64,000 nucleotides of DNA from Clostridium omnivorum (GTDB lineage: Bacteria > Bacillota > Clostridia > Clostridiales > Clostridiaceae), in NCBI RefSeq assembly GCF_026012015.1, contig NZ_BRXR01000001.1, forward strand, positions 213,501 through 277,500. The letters run 5' to 3'. Both the position numbers and the translations under genes were made by a program. Numbering within the stretch: position 1 is the stretch's first letter; each line of letters opens with the position of its first letter. Under the pieces are notes generated by a model, which was not told the DNA's origin, ran no database searches, and worked only from the letters and a program-made list of their open reading frames with translations. Below, piece by piece: positions 17,971 through 28,033 of this stretch.

Positions 17971-18120
17971 ATGATAGTAGAAATTATAGTAACAGTTGGC
18001 ATTATAGCCGCTGCAGGTTATATTTTGTTTAAAAATCTTAAAAAAAGCGTTTCAGGTAAATGTAATTGCGGAAGTTGCTCTTCTAGCTGTCCAAAATACA
18101 ATAGCCCAAAACAAAAATAA
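17971..18120 (+). CDS. FeoB-associated Cys-rich membrane protein
   Basis: 49 residues: one N-terminal membrane helix (IVEIIVTVGIIAAAGYILF), a basic stretch and a C-terminal Cys cluster CNCGSCSSSC. This is the FeoB-associated cysteine-rich protein type found after feoB in Firmicutes, thought to help FeoB, perhaps by handling iron at the membrane. The ATG at 17971 follows AGAGGAGA; an upstream in-frame ATG at 17929 would place this site within the gene. About 180 bases separate it from feoB, and that gap holds leader element A. Confidence 0.85.
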   Translation: MIVEIIVTVGIIAAAGYILFKNLKKSVSGKCNCGSCSSSCPKYNSPKQK

Positions 18121-18148
18121 AAGCAGGTATATCCTGCTTTTATTTTTT
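18113..18148. terminator. Bidirectional terminator
   Basis: The stem AAAAGCAGG/CCTGCTTTT with a 5-base loop (18119-18141) is flanked by A- and T-runs on the two sides. It serves the feo cluster on the plus strand and the exonuclease gene on the minus strand. Confidence 0.85.
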
Positions 18149-18944
18149 AATAACTATTACTTATAATTTCATCAAGAAGCTGACCATCTAAATTGCCTTT
18201 TAATATAGCATCTATAACCCTTGATGCCGATTTTTTTGATATTTTTTCAATATCAGATTTTATCACAATTTTATTTTTCGAAATAAGGCTCTTTAAAAAA
18301 CCAAGCTGTTTTTCAGTTATGCAATCTTCCCTAACTAAATTATTATTGCAGTCTACTTGATAGACTATCTTGAAAATCTTAGGTAAATTTAACACATCTT
18401 CATAATTATGAAGCATTATAATATATTTTAAATCCTCATCCTCTGATTCTAAAAATTGATTGTAAAGTTCAACGCTCATACCACCATCAATTTTATCTTC
18501 TCTTTGAACCCCAAGATACTTTTCTACAGTTTTAAGATTGCACCTTTCCATTCCCAATTGTTTATGATAAGGTCTAATTAACCTATATAAATCTATATGT
18601 TCATCTGGCGATTTAAATACAATATTATTCTTTTCCATACGTCTTTTAACAAAAGGTTCATCGAAAGCCATTCCATTGTAAGAACACCATGTTGTAAAAC
18701 TAATTAAATCCTTGCCAAATTCAAAAAGAATATCAGCTTCATCTTCCAAAGTTTCAGCAAAATATTGTTTAATACTAAATCTTCCATCTTCCAAAAAAGT
18801 TCCAAGAGATATTAATATTATTCTGTCCTTATCTTTGTCAAAACCAGTAGTCTCTATATCAAAGTATGCAACTTCTTTCATCTTATATCTTTCAATTATT
18901 TCGCTAGGAATAATCAAATTGTCATTATACTCTCTAATATACAT
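18147..18944 (-). CDS. DEDD-type exonuclease, RNase_H_2/YprB-like (paralogue 2)
   Basis: About 265 residues with an intact DnaQ-like fold: YFDIETTGFD near residue 27 (ExoI), CSYNGMAFDEPFV near 105 (ExoII) and LHNYEDVLNL near 190 (ExoIII). This is the YprB/RNase_H_2 group. The second of two adjacent ATGs (18944) has the best spacing to GGAGG, which lies inside the longer frame starting at 18956. It is a single-gene unit. It is more canonical in motif 1 (DIETTG) than the paralogue at 7355. Confidence 0.8.
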   Translation of the reverse strand: MYIREYNDNLIIPSEIIERYKMKEVAYFDIETTGFDKDKDRIILISLGTFLEDGRFSIKQYFAETLEDEADILFEFGKDLISFTTWCSYNGMAFDEPFVKRRMEKNNIVFKSPDEHIDLYRLIRPYHKQLGMERCNLKTVEKYLGVQREDKIDGGMSVELYNQFLESEDEDLKYIIMLHNYEDVLNLPKIFKIVYQVDCNNNLVREDCITEKQLGFLKSLISKNKIVIKSDIEKISKKSASRVIDAILKGNLDGQLLDEIISNSY

Positions 18945-19011
18945 CATTTCCTCCAAATTCTAGACTGTAAGCCGCCAATACATTTATTATACACTAAAGA
19001 AATAATATATT

Positions 19012-19056
19012 AAATACAAAAATAGCTTCAGAGTACTATAAAGTTCTCTGAAGCTA
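19012..19056 (-). terminator. argS terminator
   Basis: A perfect 11-bp stem (19023-19033 and 19046-19056) is followed on the minus strand by TTTTTGTATTT, directly after the argS stop. Confidence 0.85.
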
Positions 19057-19060
19057 TAAA

Positions 19061-20755
19061 CTACATTTTTTCTACTGTTTCAATCCCTAAAATATTTAAT
19101 CCATTGCTTATAACCTGACAAGTTGCCTCAACTAGCTTTAAACGTCCTAATTTAACTTCTTCGTCTTCAACATTTAATATATTATGAGAATTATAGAACT
19201 TATTAAAAGCTTTAGCAATCTCAATTATATGTCTTGTTACTACAGATGGTTCATACTTGTCTATAGCAAGTAAAATGGAACTTTGGAAAGAATCTAAAAG
19301 CTTAGCAAGTTCAAATTCTTCAGCTGTTGTAAGCTTAGAGTAATTAACTTCTCCATTCAATTCTCCAGCTTTTCTAAGTATGCTCTTACCTCTTGCATAA
19401 GTATATTGTACATAAGGACCAGTTTCGCCATCAAAGCTTAACATTTCTTTCCAATCAAACACAATATCTCTTTCTCTTGTATTCTTAAGGTAAGTAAACA
19501 CAACAGCACCAATTCCGATTTTCTTTGCAGTTTCTTCTTTGTTTTCTAGACTAGGATTCTTCTCATTTATTATTTCTAATGTTTTAGATATAGCTTCTTT
19601 TAATAAGTCCTCAAGGAATATTACATCTCCCTTTCTTGTAGAAAGCTTTTTATCAGCAAATCTTACAAGCCCAAAAGGTACATGTACACAATCTTTAGAC
19701 CATTCATGTCCCATTAATCCTATAGTAGTAAATACTTGCTTAAAGTGTAATGATTGATCTATTCCTACTACATATATATTTTTATAAAAATCATAAGTTT
19801 TCTTTCTATAAAACGCTGCAGCAAGATCCCTGGTAGCGTAAATACTTGCTCCATCCGCCTTTTTTATAATAGTTGGAGGCATATTATATTCATCAAGCAT
19901 TACCACCTTTGCTCCTTGGCTCTCTACAAGAAGCCCTTTTTCATCTATTTCTTCAATAACAGATTCCATTTTATCACTGTAGAAACTTTCTCCAGCGTAG
20001 GAATCAAACTTAACTCCAAGCATTTCATATACTTTATTAAATTCTTTTAAACTCATGTCCTTGAACTTATTCCAAAGGGCAGTTTCTTCCTCTTTTCCTT
20101 CTTCTAAGTTTTTAAAATGATGTCTAGCTTCATCATCTAAAGCAGGATTTTTCTCAGCTTCTTCGTGAAACTTAACATAAATTCTTAGTAGTTCATTAAT
20201 TGGATCTTTAGCTAATTTTTCTTCATCAGCCCAGCCTTGCTTATATGCATATATAAGCTTTCCAAACTGAGTTCCCCAATCACCAAGATGATTTATCCCT
20301 ATACAGTTATAACCTTCGAATTTCATTATTTTATATAAAGCATTTCCTATTACAGTGGTAAATAGGTGTCCAACGTGGAAAGGCTTAGCGATATTAGGTG
20401 ATGAATATTCAACTACTACATTTTTACCAACTCCAACATTAGAAGAACCATAAGAATCTTTTTCAGCTAATACTTTTTCCAGTACGCTTTTAACAAAAAC
20501 TCCCTTATCCAAGAAAAAGTTCAAATACGGTCCTGCATTTTCAACCTTTTCAAATCCTTCTCTATCAATTTCATTTTTTATCTGTTCAGCAATCATTTGC
20601 GGCGCTTTTCTCATAGTTTTTGAAAGCTGAAAACACGGAAAGGCAAAATCACCCATTTCAGCTCTTGGTGGTATTTCAATTAATCTTTCTATTGTTTCCA
20701 AGTCCAAATCAACGCATTTTTTTATTCTTTCTGCAACTACTTTTTTGTATTCCAT
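19061..20755 (-). CDS. argS: Arginyl-tRNA synthetase
   Basis: 564 residues, a normal class I ArgRS. The HIGH-type motif is in [17 protein letters not shown] near residue 115 and the KMSKS-equivalent is KLSTRKGDV near 370. The C-terminal DALR anticodon-binding domain is complete. It charges tRNA-Arg. Expression is controlled by the T-box leader just upstream. Confidence 0.97.
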   Translation of the reverse strand: MEYKKVVAERIKKCVDLDLETIERLIEIPPRAEMGDFAFPCFQLSKTMRKAPQMIAEQIKNEIDREGFEKVENAGPYLNFFLDKGVFVKSVLEKVLAEKDSYGSSNVGVGKNVVVEYSSPNIAKPFHVGHLFTTVIGNALYKIMKFEGYNCIGINHLGDWGTQFGKLIYAYKQGWADEEKLAKDPINELLRIYVKFHEEAEKNPALDDEARHHFKNLEEGKEEETALWNKFKDMSLKEFNKVYEMLGVKFDSYAGESFYSDKMESVIEEIDEKGLLVESQGAKVVMLDEYNMPPTIIKKADGASIYATRDLAAAFYRKKTYDFYKNIYVVGIDQSLHFKQVFTTIGLMGHEWSKDCVHVPFGLVRFADKKLSTRKGDVIFLEDLLKEAISKTLEIINEKNPSLENKEETAKKIGIGAVVFTYLKNTRERDIVFDWKEMLSFDGETGPYVQYTYARGKSILRKAGELNGEVNYSKLTTAEEFELAKLLDSFQSSILLAIDKYEPSVVTRHIIEIAKAFNKFYNSHNILNVEDEEVKLGRLKLVEATCQVISNGLNILGIETVEKM

Positions 20756-20784
20756 AACCTTACTCCCTCCGATATAAATAATAA

Positions 20785-21015
20785 AACCCGTCTCTTATTA
20801 AAAGAGACGGGTATAATTCCGCGGTACCACTCTAGTTGACCAATAAGGTCCACTCAATGCTTTAACGTAGCAACCGGCTTGCTCTACTTATTTTCAAGCA
20901 GCTTCTCCGAGGCTCTCTTCCCTTTTTTAATCTTACAGGCTCACACCAAACCCTGCTCGCTGAAAGAAACCTAAAAAGGTACTCTTCTCTTCAATGAATT
21001 TTTATATTAAAATTA
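20785..21015 (-). promoter_or_regulatory. T-box leader of argS
   Basis: Minus-strand signatures are the Stem I elements AGCGAGCAGGG and GGTGTGAGCCTG, the T-box core AGAGTGGTACCGCGG (near 20817-20832) that reads the free tRNA 3' end, and a terminator with 12-bp arms around 20787-20814 followed by a U-tract. The likely specifier codon is AGA (arginine) at about 20931-20933, just before the 3' strand of the specifier helix. Uncharged tRNA-Arg should favour readthrough into argS. Confidence 0.92.
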
Positions 21016-21021
21016 CAATGT

Positions 21022-21050
21022 ATTATACAACTATTAGTATTATTTGTCAA
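21022..21050 (-). promoter_or_regulatory. Consensus promoter of the argS T-box leader
   Basis: Minus-strand TTGACA (21045-21050) and TATAAT (21022-21027) with exactly 17 bases between them, a perfect housekeeping promoter. Confidence 0.9.
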
Positions 21051-21065
21051 TACATTTATTATTTT

Positions 21066-21473
21066 TTATGATTTTCTCTCTAAAAGCACTCTAAGAGCAG
21101 ACTTTTCTTGTTCAATTTCTGATAATGTTCTAACTCCAAACCTCCTTAAAATCGATACAGGTGGACACCATCCTTGTAAGGCATGTTGAAGCAAAAATCC
21201 ACCTATAACTCCAGTAACTGCATACCACTTCCTTTCCTTAGTAAAAAAACCTATAACACTAGATGCAAGCGCTGCAGTAGCGGCATGGGTTTCTAGAGTT
21301 CTTTCTATATCCCATTCAGCATCAAGCTCTTGCAGTCTTTTAAGCACATCTTCTCTGCTGCCTTTATAATATTTAGTTATACTTTCAACCATCTTTTCAT
21401 CAATCTTTTGATTTACCTTTTCCTTTGTATGAATCCTTACCCTTTCAATGGTATTAGGAAGTGAAATATTCAC
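21066..21473 (-). CDS. Small membrane protein, DUF2892/YgaP-transmembrane-like
   Basis: 135 residues starting at GTG behind AAAAGGAGG. The first 65 residues are charged and helical, followed by two short hydrophobic segments (about 66-80 and 87-102) and the conserved tail GWCPPVSILRRFGVRT, which I recognise from a widespread family of small two-helix membrane proteins related to DUF2892. Function is not known; relatives are sometimes linked to rhodanese or sulfur proteins. The gene stands alone and is preceded by leader element B. Confidence 0.6.
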   Translation of the reverse strand: MNISLPNTIERVRIHTKEKVNQKIDEKMVESITKYYKGSREDVLKRLQELDAEWDIERTLETHAATAALASSVIGFFTKERKWYAVTGVIGGFLLQHALQGWCPPVSILRRFGVRTLSEIEQEKSALRVLLERKS

Positions 21474-21482
21474 GTTTCATTC

Positions 21483-21564
21483 CTCCTTTTAGTCGGAAGA
21501 CGGAGCAATTAAACCTTACTCGCTTCCGCTTGCTAATTACTTGCTAAAGTCCATTTAGGGCTTT
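21483..21564 (-). promoter_or_regulatory. Leader element B
   Basis: Minus strand. A 10-bp hairpin with one mismatch and the loop TAAAT lies at about 21545-21565. A second stem pairs AGTAATT (21535-21541) with AATTGCT (21504-21510), and the 3' block at 21483-21506 ends in AGGAG. Both stems are also possible in element D with different bases in the arms, which suggests conserved RNA structure. Confidence 0.5.
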
Positions 21565-21659
21565 AACCTCCTTTATCATTCTACATGTACAATTTTAGTA
21601 TGCGCAAAAATGAGTATTCCATTTACTGAAATACTCATTTATAAAATATATATACTTCC

Positions 21660-23084
21660 CTAGCTTACCTCTTCATTTTCCACAGCATTTTCATACTTTT
21701 CTATAGTACTATGCTTTATTCCATATATAAAATACACAACCAAGCCTATAGCAAGCCAAGCTATGAATCTATATTGAGTTATACGCGGAAGTGAATATAT
21801 AAGATATCCACAGAATAGTATAGCCATAATTGGCACCGCTGGCACCATAGGGCATTTGAAGCTTCTTTTTAAATCAGGTCTTTTCTTTCTTAAAACAATT
21901 ACAGCCGCTGAAACAATCATAAATGCAGCTAAAGTACCAATATTAGTTAGTTCAGCCACTATGCCAATTGGAGTAAATCCAGCCATAAGAGCTGTAACTA
22001 TTCCAACTAAAACTGTACTTTTTACAGGAGTTCTAAACTTTGAATGCACTTCTCCAAAAACCTTAGGAAGCAATCCATCTCTTGACATAGCAAAGAATAC
22101 TCTTGTTTGACCGAACATCATTACTAGCAAAACTGAAGTTATACCACAAACCGCACCAACAGATACTAATGCAGAACCCCAATTTATTCCAATTTGCTGT
22201 AATGCAAAAGCAACTGGCGCAGATGTTTCTTTAAATTGAATATATGGAACCATACCAGTAAGTATAGCTGATACAACAATATATAGTATAGTACATATAA
22301 TTAAAGATAATATTATTCCTCTAGGTAAATCCTTTTGAGGATTTTTAACCTCTTCTGCAGCTGTTGAAACTGCATCGAAACCTATATAAGCAAAGAATAT
22401 TATTGAAGCTCCTTGAAATACACCCTTCCAACCATATGGCATAAAAGGAGTCCAGTTTGCAGGTTTTATATGTGTTACTCCTAGTATAATAAATAGAAGC
22501 ACAACTATCAATTTTATACCCACCATAATGTTGTTTACAGTGGTACTCTCTTTTACTCCAATAATTAAAAGTCCTGTAATAACTGCTATTATCAAAATAG
22601 CCGGAAGATTAATAACCCCTCCATTTACTCCTGGTGCATTAATTAGTTGTTTTGGTAAATTGATACCTATTGAACTCAAAAGATTAACGATATATCCAGA
22701 CCATCCAATAGCTACAGCAGCTATGGCTACAGCATATTCCAGAATTAAATCCCAGCCTATGATCCAAGCCCAAATTTCTCCTAGAGCAGCATATCCATAA
22801 GTATAAGCACTACCAGCTACAGGAACCATAGCTGCAAATTCCGCATAGCACAATCCTGCAAAAGCACAAGCAAGACCTGAAATTATAAAGGATAAAATAA
22901 GTGCAGGACCTGAATAATTTGCTGCTGCAACTCCAGTTAAAACAAATATTCCAGTTCCAATAATAGCTCCAACACCTAACATTGTAAGCTCGAAAGAACC
23001 CAGTACCTTATTTAATGATTTTCCACCCTCTCCATCTTGCAAGAGCTGATTAATTGGCTTTACTCTAAAAATCTTGTTGCTCAT
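21660..23084 (-). CDS. APC-family amino acid permease
   Basis: About 474 residues with some twelve membrane helices and the APC signature GVGAIIGTGIFVLTGVAAANYSGPA-like segment near residue 30 (glycine-rich unwound helix 1). It most resembles the YfnA/CAT cationic or branched amino acid transporter group. The ATG at 23084 follows TAGGAGG; the longer frame from 23114 would cover that site. It is divergent from the polar amino acid ABC importer at 23333. Substrate cannot be set from sequence alone. Confidence 0.88.
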   Translation of the reverse strand: MSNKIFRVKPINQLLQDGEGGKSLNKVLGSFELTMLGVGAIIGTGIFVLTGVAAANYSGPALILSFIISGLACAFAGLCYAEFAAMVPVAGSAYTYGYAALGEIWAWIIGWDLILEYAVAIAAVAIGWSGYIVNLLSSIGINLPKQLINAPGVNGGVINLPAILIIAVITGLLIIGVKESTTVNNIMVGIKLIVVLLFIILGVTHIKPANWTPFMPYGWKGVFQGASIIFFAYIGFDAVSTAAEEVKNPQKDLPRGIILSLIICTILYIVVSAILTGMVPYIQFKETSAPVAFALQQIGINWGSALVSVGAVCGITSVLLVMMFGQTRVFFAMSRDGLLPKVFGEVHSKFRTPVKSTVLVGIVTALMAGFTPIGIVAELTNIGTLAAFMIVSAAVIVLRKKRPDLKRSFKCPMVPAVPIMAILFCGYLIYSLPRITQYRFIAWLAIGLVVYFIYGIKHSTIEKYENAVENEEVS

Positions 23085-23262
23085 GTTTTTTCCTCCTATC
23101 TTCTGTGTTTTCACCAGTTTATCATGGTATTATGCTAAGTGCAAATCGTCAAAATACTACAAAATAAGACAAAAACATGCTTATTTAATAGATGCAATCG
23201 TTTTCCTTTTGATATTGCGCATTTCAAAAAAAATATTATTTTGAAAAATGAATATTTTATAA

Positions 23263-23291
23263 TTGACACTTGCATTTTCTGTTGTTAATAT
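23263..23291 (+). promoter_or_regulatory. Promoter of the amino acid ABC importer
   Basis: TTGACA (23263-23268), a 17-base spacer and TAATAT (23286-23291), about 40 bases before the gene at 23333. A weak ARG-box-like ATGAATATTTTATAAT lies just upstream, but I would not assign ArgR on this alone. Confidence 0.75.
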
Positions 23292-23332
23292 ATTAAATAG
23301 TTACTAATTAATTTCGAAAGGAGAAAATATTT

Positions 23333-24118
23333 ATGAAAAAGAAGTTACTACTTTTATTCACATCACTTATTATTGCTTCAACGCTTTCGGGCTGCTCAAA
23401 CCCTTCTAAGGAGGCTGCTTCTGCTCAGAAGACTAGTAATGACAAAAAATATGTAATAGCTACAGATGCAACTTTTGCACCCTTCGAATTTCAAAAAGAC
23501 GGAAAGTATATTGGTATTGATTTAGATATACTGGATGCAGTTTCCAAGATAGAGGGTTTCAAATACGAACTGAATCCTATGGATTTTAAAGGTATAATAC
23601 CCGCACTTCAATCAAATCAAATAGATGGGGCAATTGCAGGCATGAGCATAACCGAAGAAAGAAGAAAAGTTTTAAATTTTTCAGATGACTATTTTGAGTC
23701 AGGTTTATCTGCTGTAGCAAAAAATGATAATTCTCAATTAAAAACTATATATGATTTAAAAGGAAAAATTCTAGCTGTTAAGAAAGGCACTGCAGGTGCA
23801 AAATATGCAGAAGATAATAAGGATAAAAGTAATTTCACCATTAAATATTTCAATGATTCCCCTTCAATGTTTCAAGAAGTTAAAAACGGGAATGCTGATG
23901 CAACTTTTGAAGATTACCCTGTAATTGCTTATAGCATTACTTTAGATCCAAATTGTGGGCTTAAAATTATAGGTGACAAAATAACAAAATCAAATTATGG
24001 TTTCGCTGTAAAAAAAGATTCAAATAAAGAGCTGCTTTCAATGTTCAATGATGGTTTGAAAAAAATCAAGGAAAATGGTGAATATGATAAAATCATCGCA
24101 AGGTATATAAAAAAATAA
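23333..24118 (+). CDS. Polar amino acid ABC transporter, substrate-binding lipoprotein
   Basis: 261 residues of solute-binding family 3 (SBP_bac_3). The N-terminus has KKK, a hydrophobic stretch and the lipobox LSGC at about residue 21. The mature protein begins KYVIATDATFAPFEF, the typical amino-acid-binding lobe, and contains GAIAGMSITEERR. Relatives bind glutamine, arginine or cystine. It is the first gene of a three-gene importer operon with 24149 and 24796. Confidence 0.92.
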   Translation: MKKKLLLLFTSLIIASTLSGCSNPSKEAASAQKTSNDKKYVIATDATFAPFEFQKDGKYIGIDLDILDAVSKIEGFKYELNPMDFKGIIPALQSNQIDGAIAGMSITEERRKVLNFSDDYFESGLSAVAKNDNSQLKTIYDLKGKILAVKKGTAGAKYAEDNKDKSNFTIKYFNDSPSMFQEVKNGNADATFEDYPVIAYSITLDPNCGLKIIGDKITKSNYGFAVKKDSNKELLSMFNDGLKKIKENGEYDKIIARYIKK

Positions 24119-24148
24119 ATTACATTTAAATTAAGGGGATGATGAGAC

Positions 24149-24799
24149 TTGGATATTATAACTCTTTTTAATGATAGTCTTCCAAGCTTGCTGTCAGGTC
24201 TTTCAGTAACATTACGAGTTGCTTTTGTATCTTTAATTATAGCAAGTTTTTTAGGATTGATATTTGGACTTATGGCTATAGGTACCTCAAAGGTACTTAG
24301 GGCCATCTCTACTGTTTATGTAGATATAATTAGGGGTACTCCGCTTATTGTTCAAGCATTTTTCATATACTTTGGGCTTCCTAGTATTTTTAATTTTAAG
24401 ATGCAGGCTATCACTGCAGGTATAATTACTATAAGCGTAAATGCAGGTGCGTATCTTGTTGAAATATTCAGAGCAGGTATTTTAGCCATAGATAATGGTC
24501 AATTAGAGGCTGCAAGAAGTTTAGGACTTTCATATAGTCAGGCAATGAGAAAAGTAATACTTCCTCAAGCTATTCGTAAAATGATTCCAGCATTTATAAA
24601 TCAATTTATAATTTCCTTAAAAGATACATCACTCCTTTCAGTAATTGGTATAAAGGAGCTGACTCAAAGCGGAGAAATTATAATAGCCTCTACTTATAAG
24701 GCTTTTGAAATTTGGTCCATTGTTGGCATTCTGTATCTCGTATTAATTACAATGCTAAGTTATTTTTCTAGATACATTGAAAGGAGATTGAGAGTATGA
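24149..24799 (+). CDS. Polar amino acid ABC transporter, permease
   Basis: 216 residues of the HisM/GlnP type, with about five membrane helices and the ATPase coupling loop [20 protein letters not shown] near residue 120. The start is a TTG at 24149 behind AAGGGG; the nearby ATGs at 24139 and 24142 are out of frame. Its end overlaps the ATPase gene by four bases. Confidence 0.92.
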   Translation: MDIITLFNDSLPSLLSGLSVTLRVAFVSLIIASFLGLIFGLMAIGTSKVLRAISTVYVDIIRGTPLIVQAFFIYFGLPSIFNFKMQAITAGIITISVNAGAYLVEIFRAGILAIDNGQLEAARSLGLSYSQAMRKVILPQAIRKMIPAFINQFIISLKDTSLLSVIGIKELTQSGEIIIASTYKAFEIWSIVGILYLVLITMLSYFSRYIERRLRV

Positions 24800-25524
24800 G
24801 CATAATAGAAATTAACGCTTTAAAAAAATCCTTTTCTAACGTAGAAGTTCTCAAAAATATTAATTTAAAAGTAGAAAAAAGCGAAGTTTTATGTCTAATA
24901 GGACCATCAGGTTCTGGAAAGAGTACCTTATTGAGATGTCTTAATAGATTAGAAGAAATACAATCAGGAGAAATATTCATTAACGGTGAAAATATTTATG
25001 ATAAAAAACTAAATACTAATGTACTTAGAGAAAAACTCGGCATGGTTTTTCAATCATTTAATTTATTTCCTCACTTGAAAGTTATTGACAATATTACCAT
25101 GGCTCCATTAACACTAAAAAAAGCCTCAAAACAATCAGCAAAAAAAAGTGCCCTAGAGCTGCTTGATAAAGTAGGTTTAAAAGATAAAGCAAACGTGTAC
25201 CCTGACAAATTATCCGGCGGTCAAAAACAACGAGTTGCTATTGCAAGAGCATTAGCTATGGAACCAGAAATTATGCTTTTTGACGAACCAACCTCAGCTT
25301 TAGACCCCGAAATGGTTGGGGAGGTGCTGCAAGTCATGAAAAATTTAGCTAGAGAAGGTATGACAATGGTAGTGGTAACTCATGAAATGGGCTTTGCAAA
25401 AGAGGTATGTGATAAAGTAATTTTCATGGATGGTGGCTATATTATTGAAGAAGGTGTTCCTGATGACATCTTTAATAATCCAAAGCAAGAAAGAACTAAG
25501 GATTTCCTAAGCAAGGTTTTATAA
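24796..25524 (+). CDS. Polar amino acid ABC transporter, ATPase
   Basis: 242 residues of the GlnQ/HisP type: Walker [10 protein letters not shown] near residue 35, signature LSGGQKQR near 140, Walker [14 protein letters not shown] near 160 and the switch histidine in VVTHEMGF. It energises the importer encoded by the two preceding genes. The start overlaps the permease stop (ATGA). An intrinsic terminator follows at once. Confidence 0.95.
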   Translation: MSIIEINALKKSFSNVEVLKNINLKVEKSEVLCLIGPSGSGKSTLLRCLNRLEEIQSGEIFINGENIYDKKLNTNVLREKLGMVFQSFNLFPHLKVIDNITMAPLTLKKASKQSAKKSALELLDKVGLKDKANVYPDKLSGGQKQRVAIARALAMEPEIMLFDEPTSALDPEMVGEVLQVMKNLAREGMTMVVVTHEMGFAKEVCDKVIFMDGGYIIEEGVPDDIFNNPKQERTKDFLSKVL

Positions 25525-25542
25525 CTTGCTTAGGACTTTTTT
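25506..25542 (+). terminator. Terminator of the amino acid importer operon
   Basis: CCTAAGCAAG/CTTGCTTAGG (25506-25515 and 25525-25534) forms a 10-bp stem followed by ACTTTTTTAT. It overlaps the last codons of the ATPase gene. Confidence 0.85.
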
Positions 25543-27604
25543 ATATATCTATCTTTGCTTTTATAGCTTTTTTAAATTTCTCTAAATCTGTTATTGGTTT
25601 ACCGCAAGTAAAATTCTGGCATAGATAGACCGTCACCATATTATTAATTCTACCTTTTGACGGTAAATTTTCATCCACCTTAGCTATTTCAATATTATCA
25701 TTTAGAACAAGCATAGAAAAAGGCAAGTAGTTTTCGTTAATTTCTTTTATAAATTCCAAAGTTCTGCTTTCACCTTTTTCACCAGCAATTACAATTACCT
25801 GAGTGCCTATTTCATAAAAAAGTAATGCTGTCATCATGAATGAATATGAACTTGGATTATGTTTTATAGTTCCACCAAAAGCATTAAAAATTTCTTCAGC
25901 TTTCTTTTCTAACTCTAAATTTTCTGTAAGTCTTGCAAGCCTAATAATATTATAAGCTGCAACAGAATTTGCAGAGGGTACAGCACCATCATATATCTCT
26001 TTTGGTCTTATTATTAATTCTTCAGTATCTTTTCCATATAAGAAAAAGCCTCCTTCCTCACCATCCCAAAAGTTATCTAGCATTTTGCTATTAAATTCTA
26101 TAGCCTTCTCCAAATATTTCATTTCCAAGCTGCTCTCATAAATTTCAATAAGGCCCCAAATTAAGAAGGCATAATCCTCTGCATAAGCTTCATAAGCACT
26201 TTCTCCATCTCTATACCTTGCCATTAATCTACCATCTTTACTAACTAAATTGCCTAATATAAATTCCACCGACCTTACAGCAGCATCTAGGTATTCACTC
26301 TTTTCAAAAGCTCTTGCTCCATAAGCCAGTGCAGCAATCATCAATCCATTCCAAGAAGTTAATATTTTGTCATCCTTATATGGATGTATTCTTTTATTTC
26401 TATAATTGAAAAGTTGCATTTTCAGTTTTTCAAGTTCTGAACTTATTTTTTTATCATTTTCTATATCATCCATATTTTTTTCTATAAGATTAGGTATATT
26501 CTTTCCTTCAAAATTCCCAGCCTCTGTTATATCATAATAATCACAAAATAGTTTACCACTATCTTCACCCAATACTTTTATAATTTCGTCATAACTCCAA
26601 ACATAAAATTTTCCTTCTACTCCCTCAGAATCTGCATCCTCCGCAGAATAAAATCCCCCACCCTCAGAGGTCATATCTCTAAGTACATAGTTAAATATCT
26701 TTTCAGCAACCTCTCTATAAAATATCTTTCCCGTTAACTTATAACATTCCGTATATGCAATTGCAAGCAGTGCATTATCATATAGCATTTTCTCAAAATG
26801 AGGTACAAGCCATTTTCTATCCGTAGAATATCTAGAAAAGCCATATCCTATATGATCGAAAATTCCACCTTTGTACATAGCTTGTAGTGTTTTTTCAACT
26901 ATATCAAGAGCTCCCTTGTCACCTTTGATAGAAGAATATCTCATAAGCAGATATAAATTATGTGGTATAGGAAACTTAGGTGCTCTTCCAAAACCTCCAT
27001 ACATGCTATCAAAACTATTCTTAAAATCTTCTATGGTGCTATAAATTGTTTCTTCCCCTATATCCCCATTGTCATGTGATACTGCTATCCTCTTAACCTG
27101 ATTAATTATAGCATCAGTGGACTTCTCCAACTCATCCCTTCGTGTACTCCAAAAATTATGAATTTCATGGAGCAAGTCTATTATTCCGCTGTATCCATAC
27201 TTACTTTCTTTAGGAATATATGTTGCTGCATAAAAAGGTTTTTTATCTGGTGTCATTAAAATAGTAAGCGGCCATCCACCACTTCCATTTATAAGTTGAC
27301 AAACATTCATGTAGATACTATCTATATCCGGTCTCTCCTCTTTATCCACTTTTATAGCAATAAAATATTTGTTTAGCACCTCAGCAACCTCTTCATCTTC
27401 AAAAGATTCACGTTCCATAACATGACACCAATGACATGTTGAGTAACCTATTGACAGGAATATAGGCTTATCTTCTAATTTAGCTTTTTCAAAAGCTTCA
27501 CTACCCCACGGGAACCAATCTACTGGGTTATGTGCATGCTGCAGCAGATATGGTGATTTTTCATTAGATAATCTATTTACAGTTTTATGACTAGTTTTAG
27601 ACAT
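25541..27604 (-). CDS. YyaL/spermatogenesis-associated-20-like thioredoxin-fold protein
   Basis: About 687 residues: an N-terminal DUF255 thioredoxin-like domain ([14 protein letters not shown] and [14 protein letters not shown] with CxxC, residues about 10-170) and a long alpha/alpha-barrel domain like those of N-acylglucosamine epimerases. The family is widespread but its reaction is not established. The ATG at 27604 follows AAAGGAGGG, which favours it over the in-frame ATG at 27646. Upstream on the same strand is a promoter/terminator pair (27765-27869) that could be an attenuator or a small RNA. Confidence 0.85.
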   Translation of the reverse strand: MSKTSHKTVNRLSNEKSPYLLQHAHNPVDWFPWGSEAFEKAKLEDKPIFLSIGYSTCHWCHVMERESFEDEEVAEVLNKYFIAIKVDKEERPDIDSIYMNVCQLINGSGGWPLTILMTPDKKPFYAATYIPKESKYGYSGIIDLLHEIHNFWSTRRDELEKSTDAIINQVKRIAVSHDNGDIGEETIYSTIEDFKNSFDSMYGGFGRAPKFPIPHNLYLLMRYSSIKGDKGALDIVEKTLQAMYKGGIFDHIGYGFSRYSTDRKWLVPHFEKMLYDNALLAIAYTECYKLTGKIFYREVAEKIFNYVLRDMTSEGGGFYSAEDADSEGVEGKFYVWSYDEIIKVLGEDSGKLFCDYYDITEAGNFEGKNIPNLIEKNMDDIENDKKISSELEKLKMQLFNYRNKRIHPYKDDKILTSWNGLMIAALAYGARAFEKSEYLDAAVRSVEFILGNLVSKDGRLMARYRDGESAYEAYAEDYAFLIWGLIEIYESSLEMKYLEKAIEFNSKMLDNFWDGEEGGFFLYGKDTEELIIRPKEIYDGAVPSANSVAAYNIIRLARLTENLELEKKAEEIFNAFGGTIKHNPSSYSFMMTALLFYEIGTQVIVIAGEKGESRTLEFIKEINENYLPFSMLVLNDNIEIAKVDENLPSKGRINNMVTVYLCQNFTCGKPITDLEKFKKAIKAKIDI

Positions 27605-27764
27605 TTTTAACCCTCCTTTATTTTCTTTGATTAGTTTGGCATTCACAAATATTTGCTATTCATTTTTCTCTTATGACTATGCTTTTTAACACTCAATTCC
27701 ACAAGCACTTCTCAATTAAGTGAAAATATGTTTTTTTATTTTACTTTATCATTATCAATTACAG

Positions 27765-27834
27765 GAATAAAAAAGCAGCCGGAACAATCCAGCTGCTAAA
27801 AAGGGGGATGACTTTTGGTGTTATCTTTACTATT
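27765..27834 (-). ncRNA. Candidate small RNA or terminated leader upstream of the YyaL gene
   Basis: On the minus strand TTTACA (27864-27869), a 17-base spacer and TAATAT (27841-27846) would start a transcript near 27834. It would end at the GC-rich hairpin 27769-27797, which is followed by TTTTTTATT, giving an RNA of about 70 bases. The single-stranded part contains CATCCCCCTTTTTAG, complementary to G-rich ribosome binding sites. No start codon with a usable RBS is present. It may be a trans-acting RNA or an attenuator for the gene at 25541. The gap 27605-28033 holds nothing else that I can support. Confidence 0.4.
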
Positions 27835-28033
27835 AATCCAATATTACCAGATAAGCTACTAATTGTAAAGTTTTTTTTTTACCTTTTCGCTACTAAATAG
27901 ATTATTTCTATGGTTTAGAAAATTGCAATTGTGTCAAATGTCTATTTTTCAGTTCCTGTAGGTCTATCTAAAGCTTCTCTGCTAGATACGCTTATGCTAA
28001 CTCTAATATTATTGGCCTAATATGTTGCCTTCT

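Noticed and set aside
23235..23262. ARG-box-like sequence before the amino acid importer
   Set aside because: Only a partial match in an AT-rich background; it would be found by chance in many places.
27808..27900. Plus-strand frame of about 30 codons starting MTFGVIFTINP after AAGGGGG
   Set aside because: The G-rich site directly abuts the ATG, so spacing is wrong, and the same bases are better explained as the C-rich part of a minus-strand transcript.
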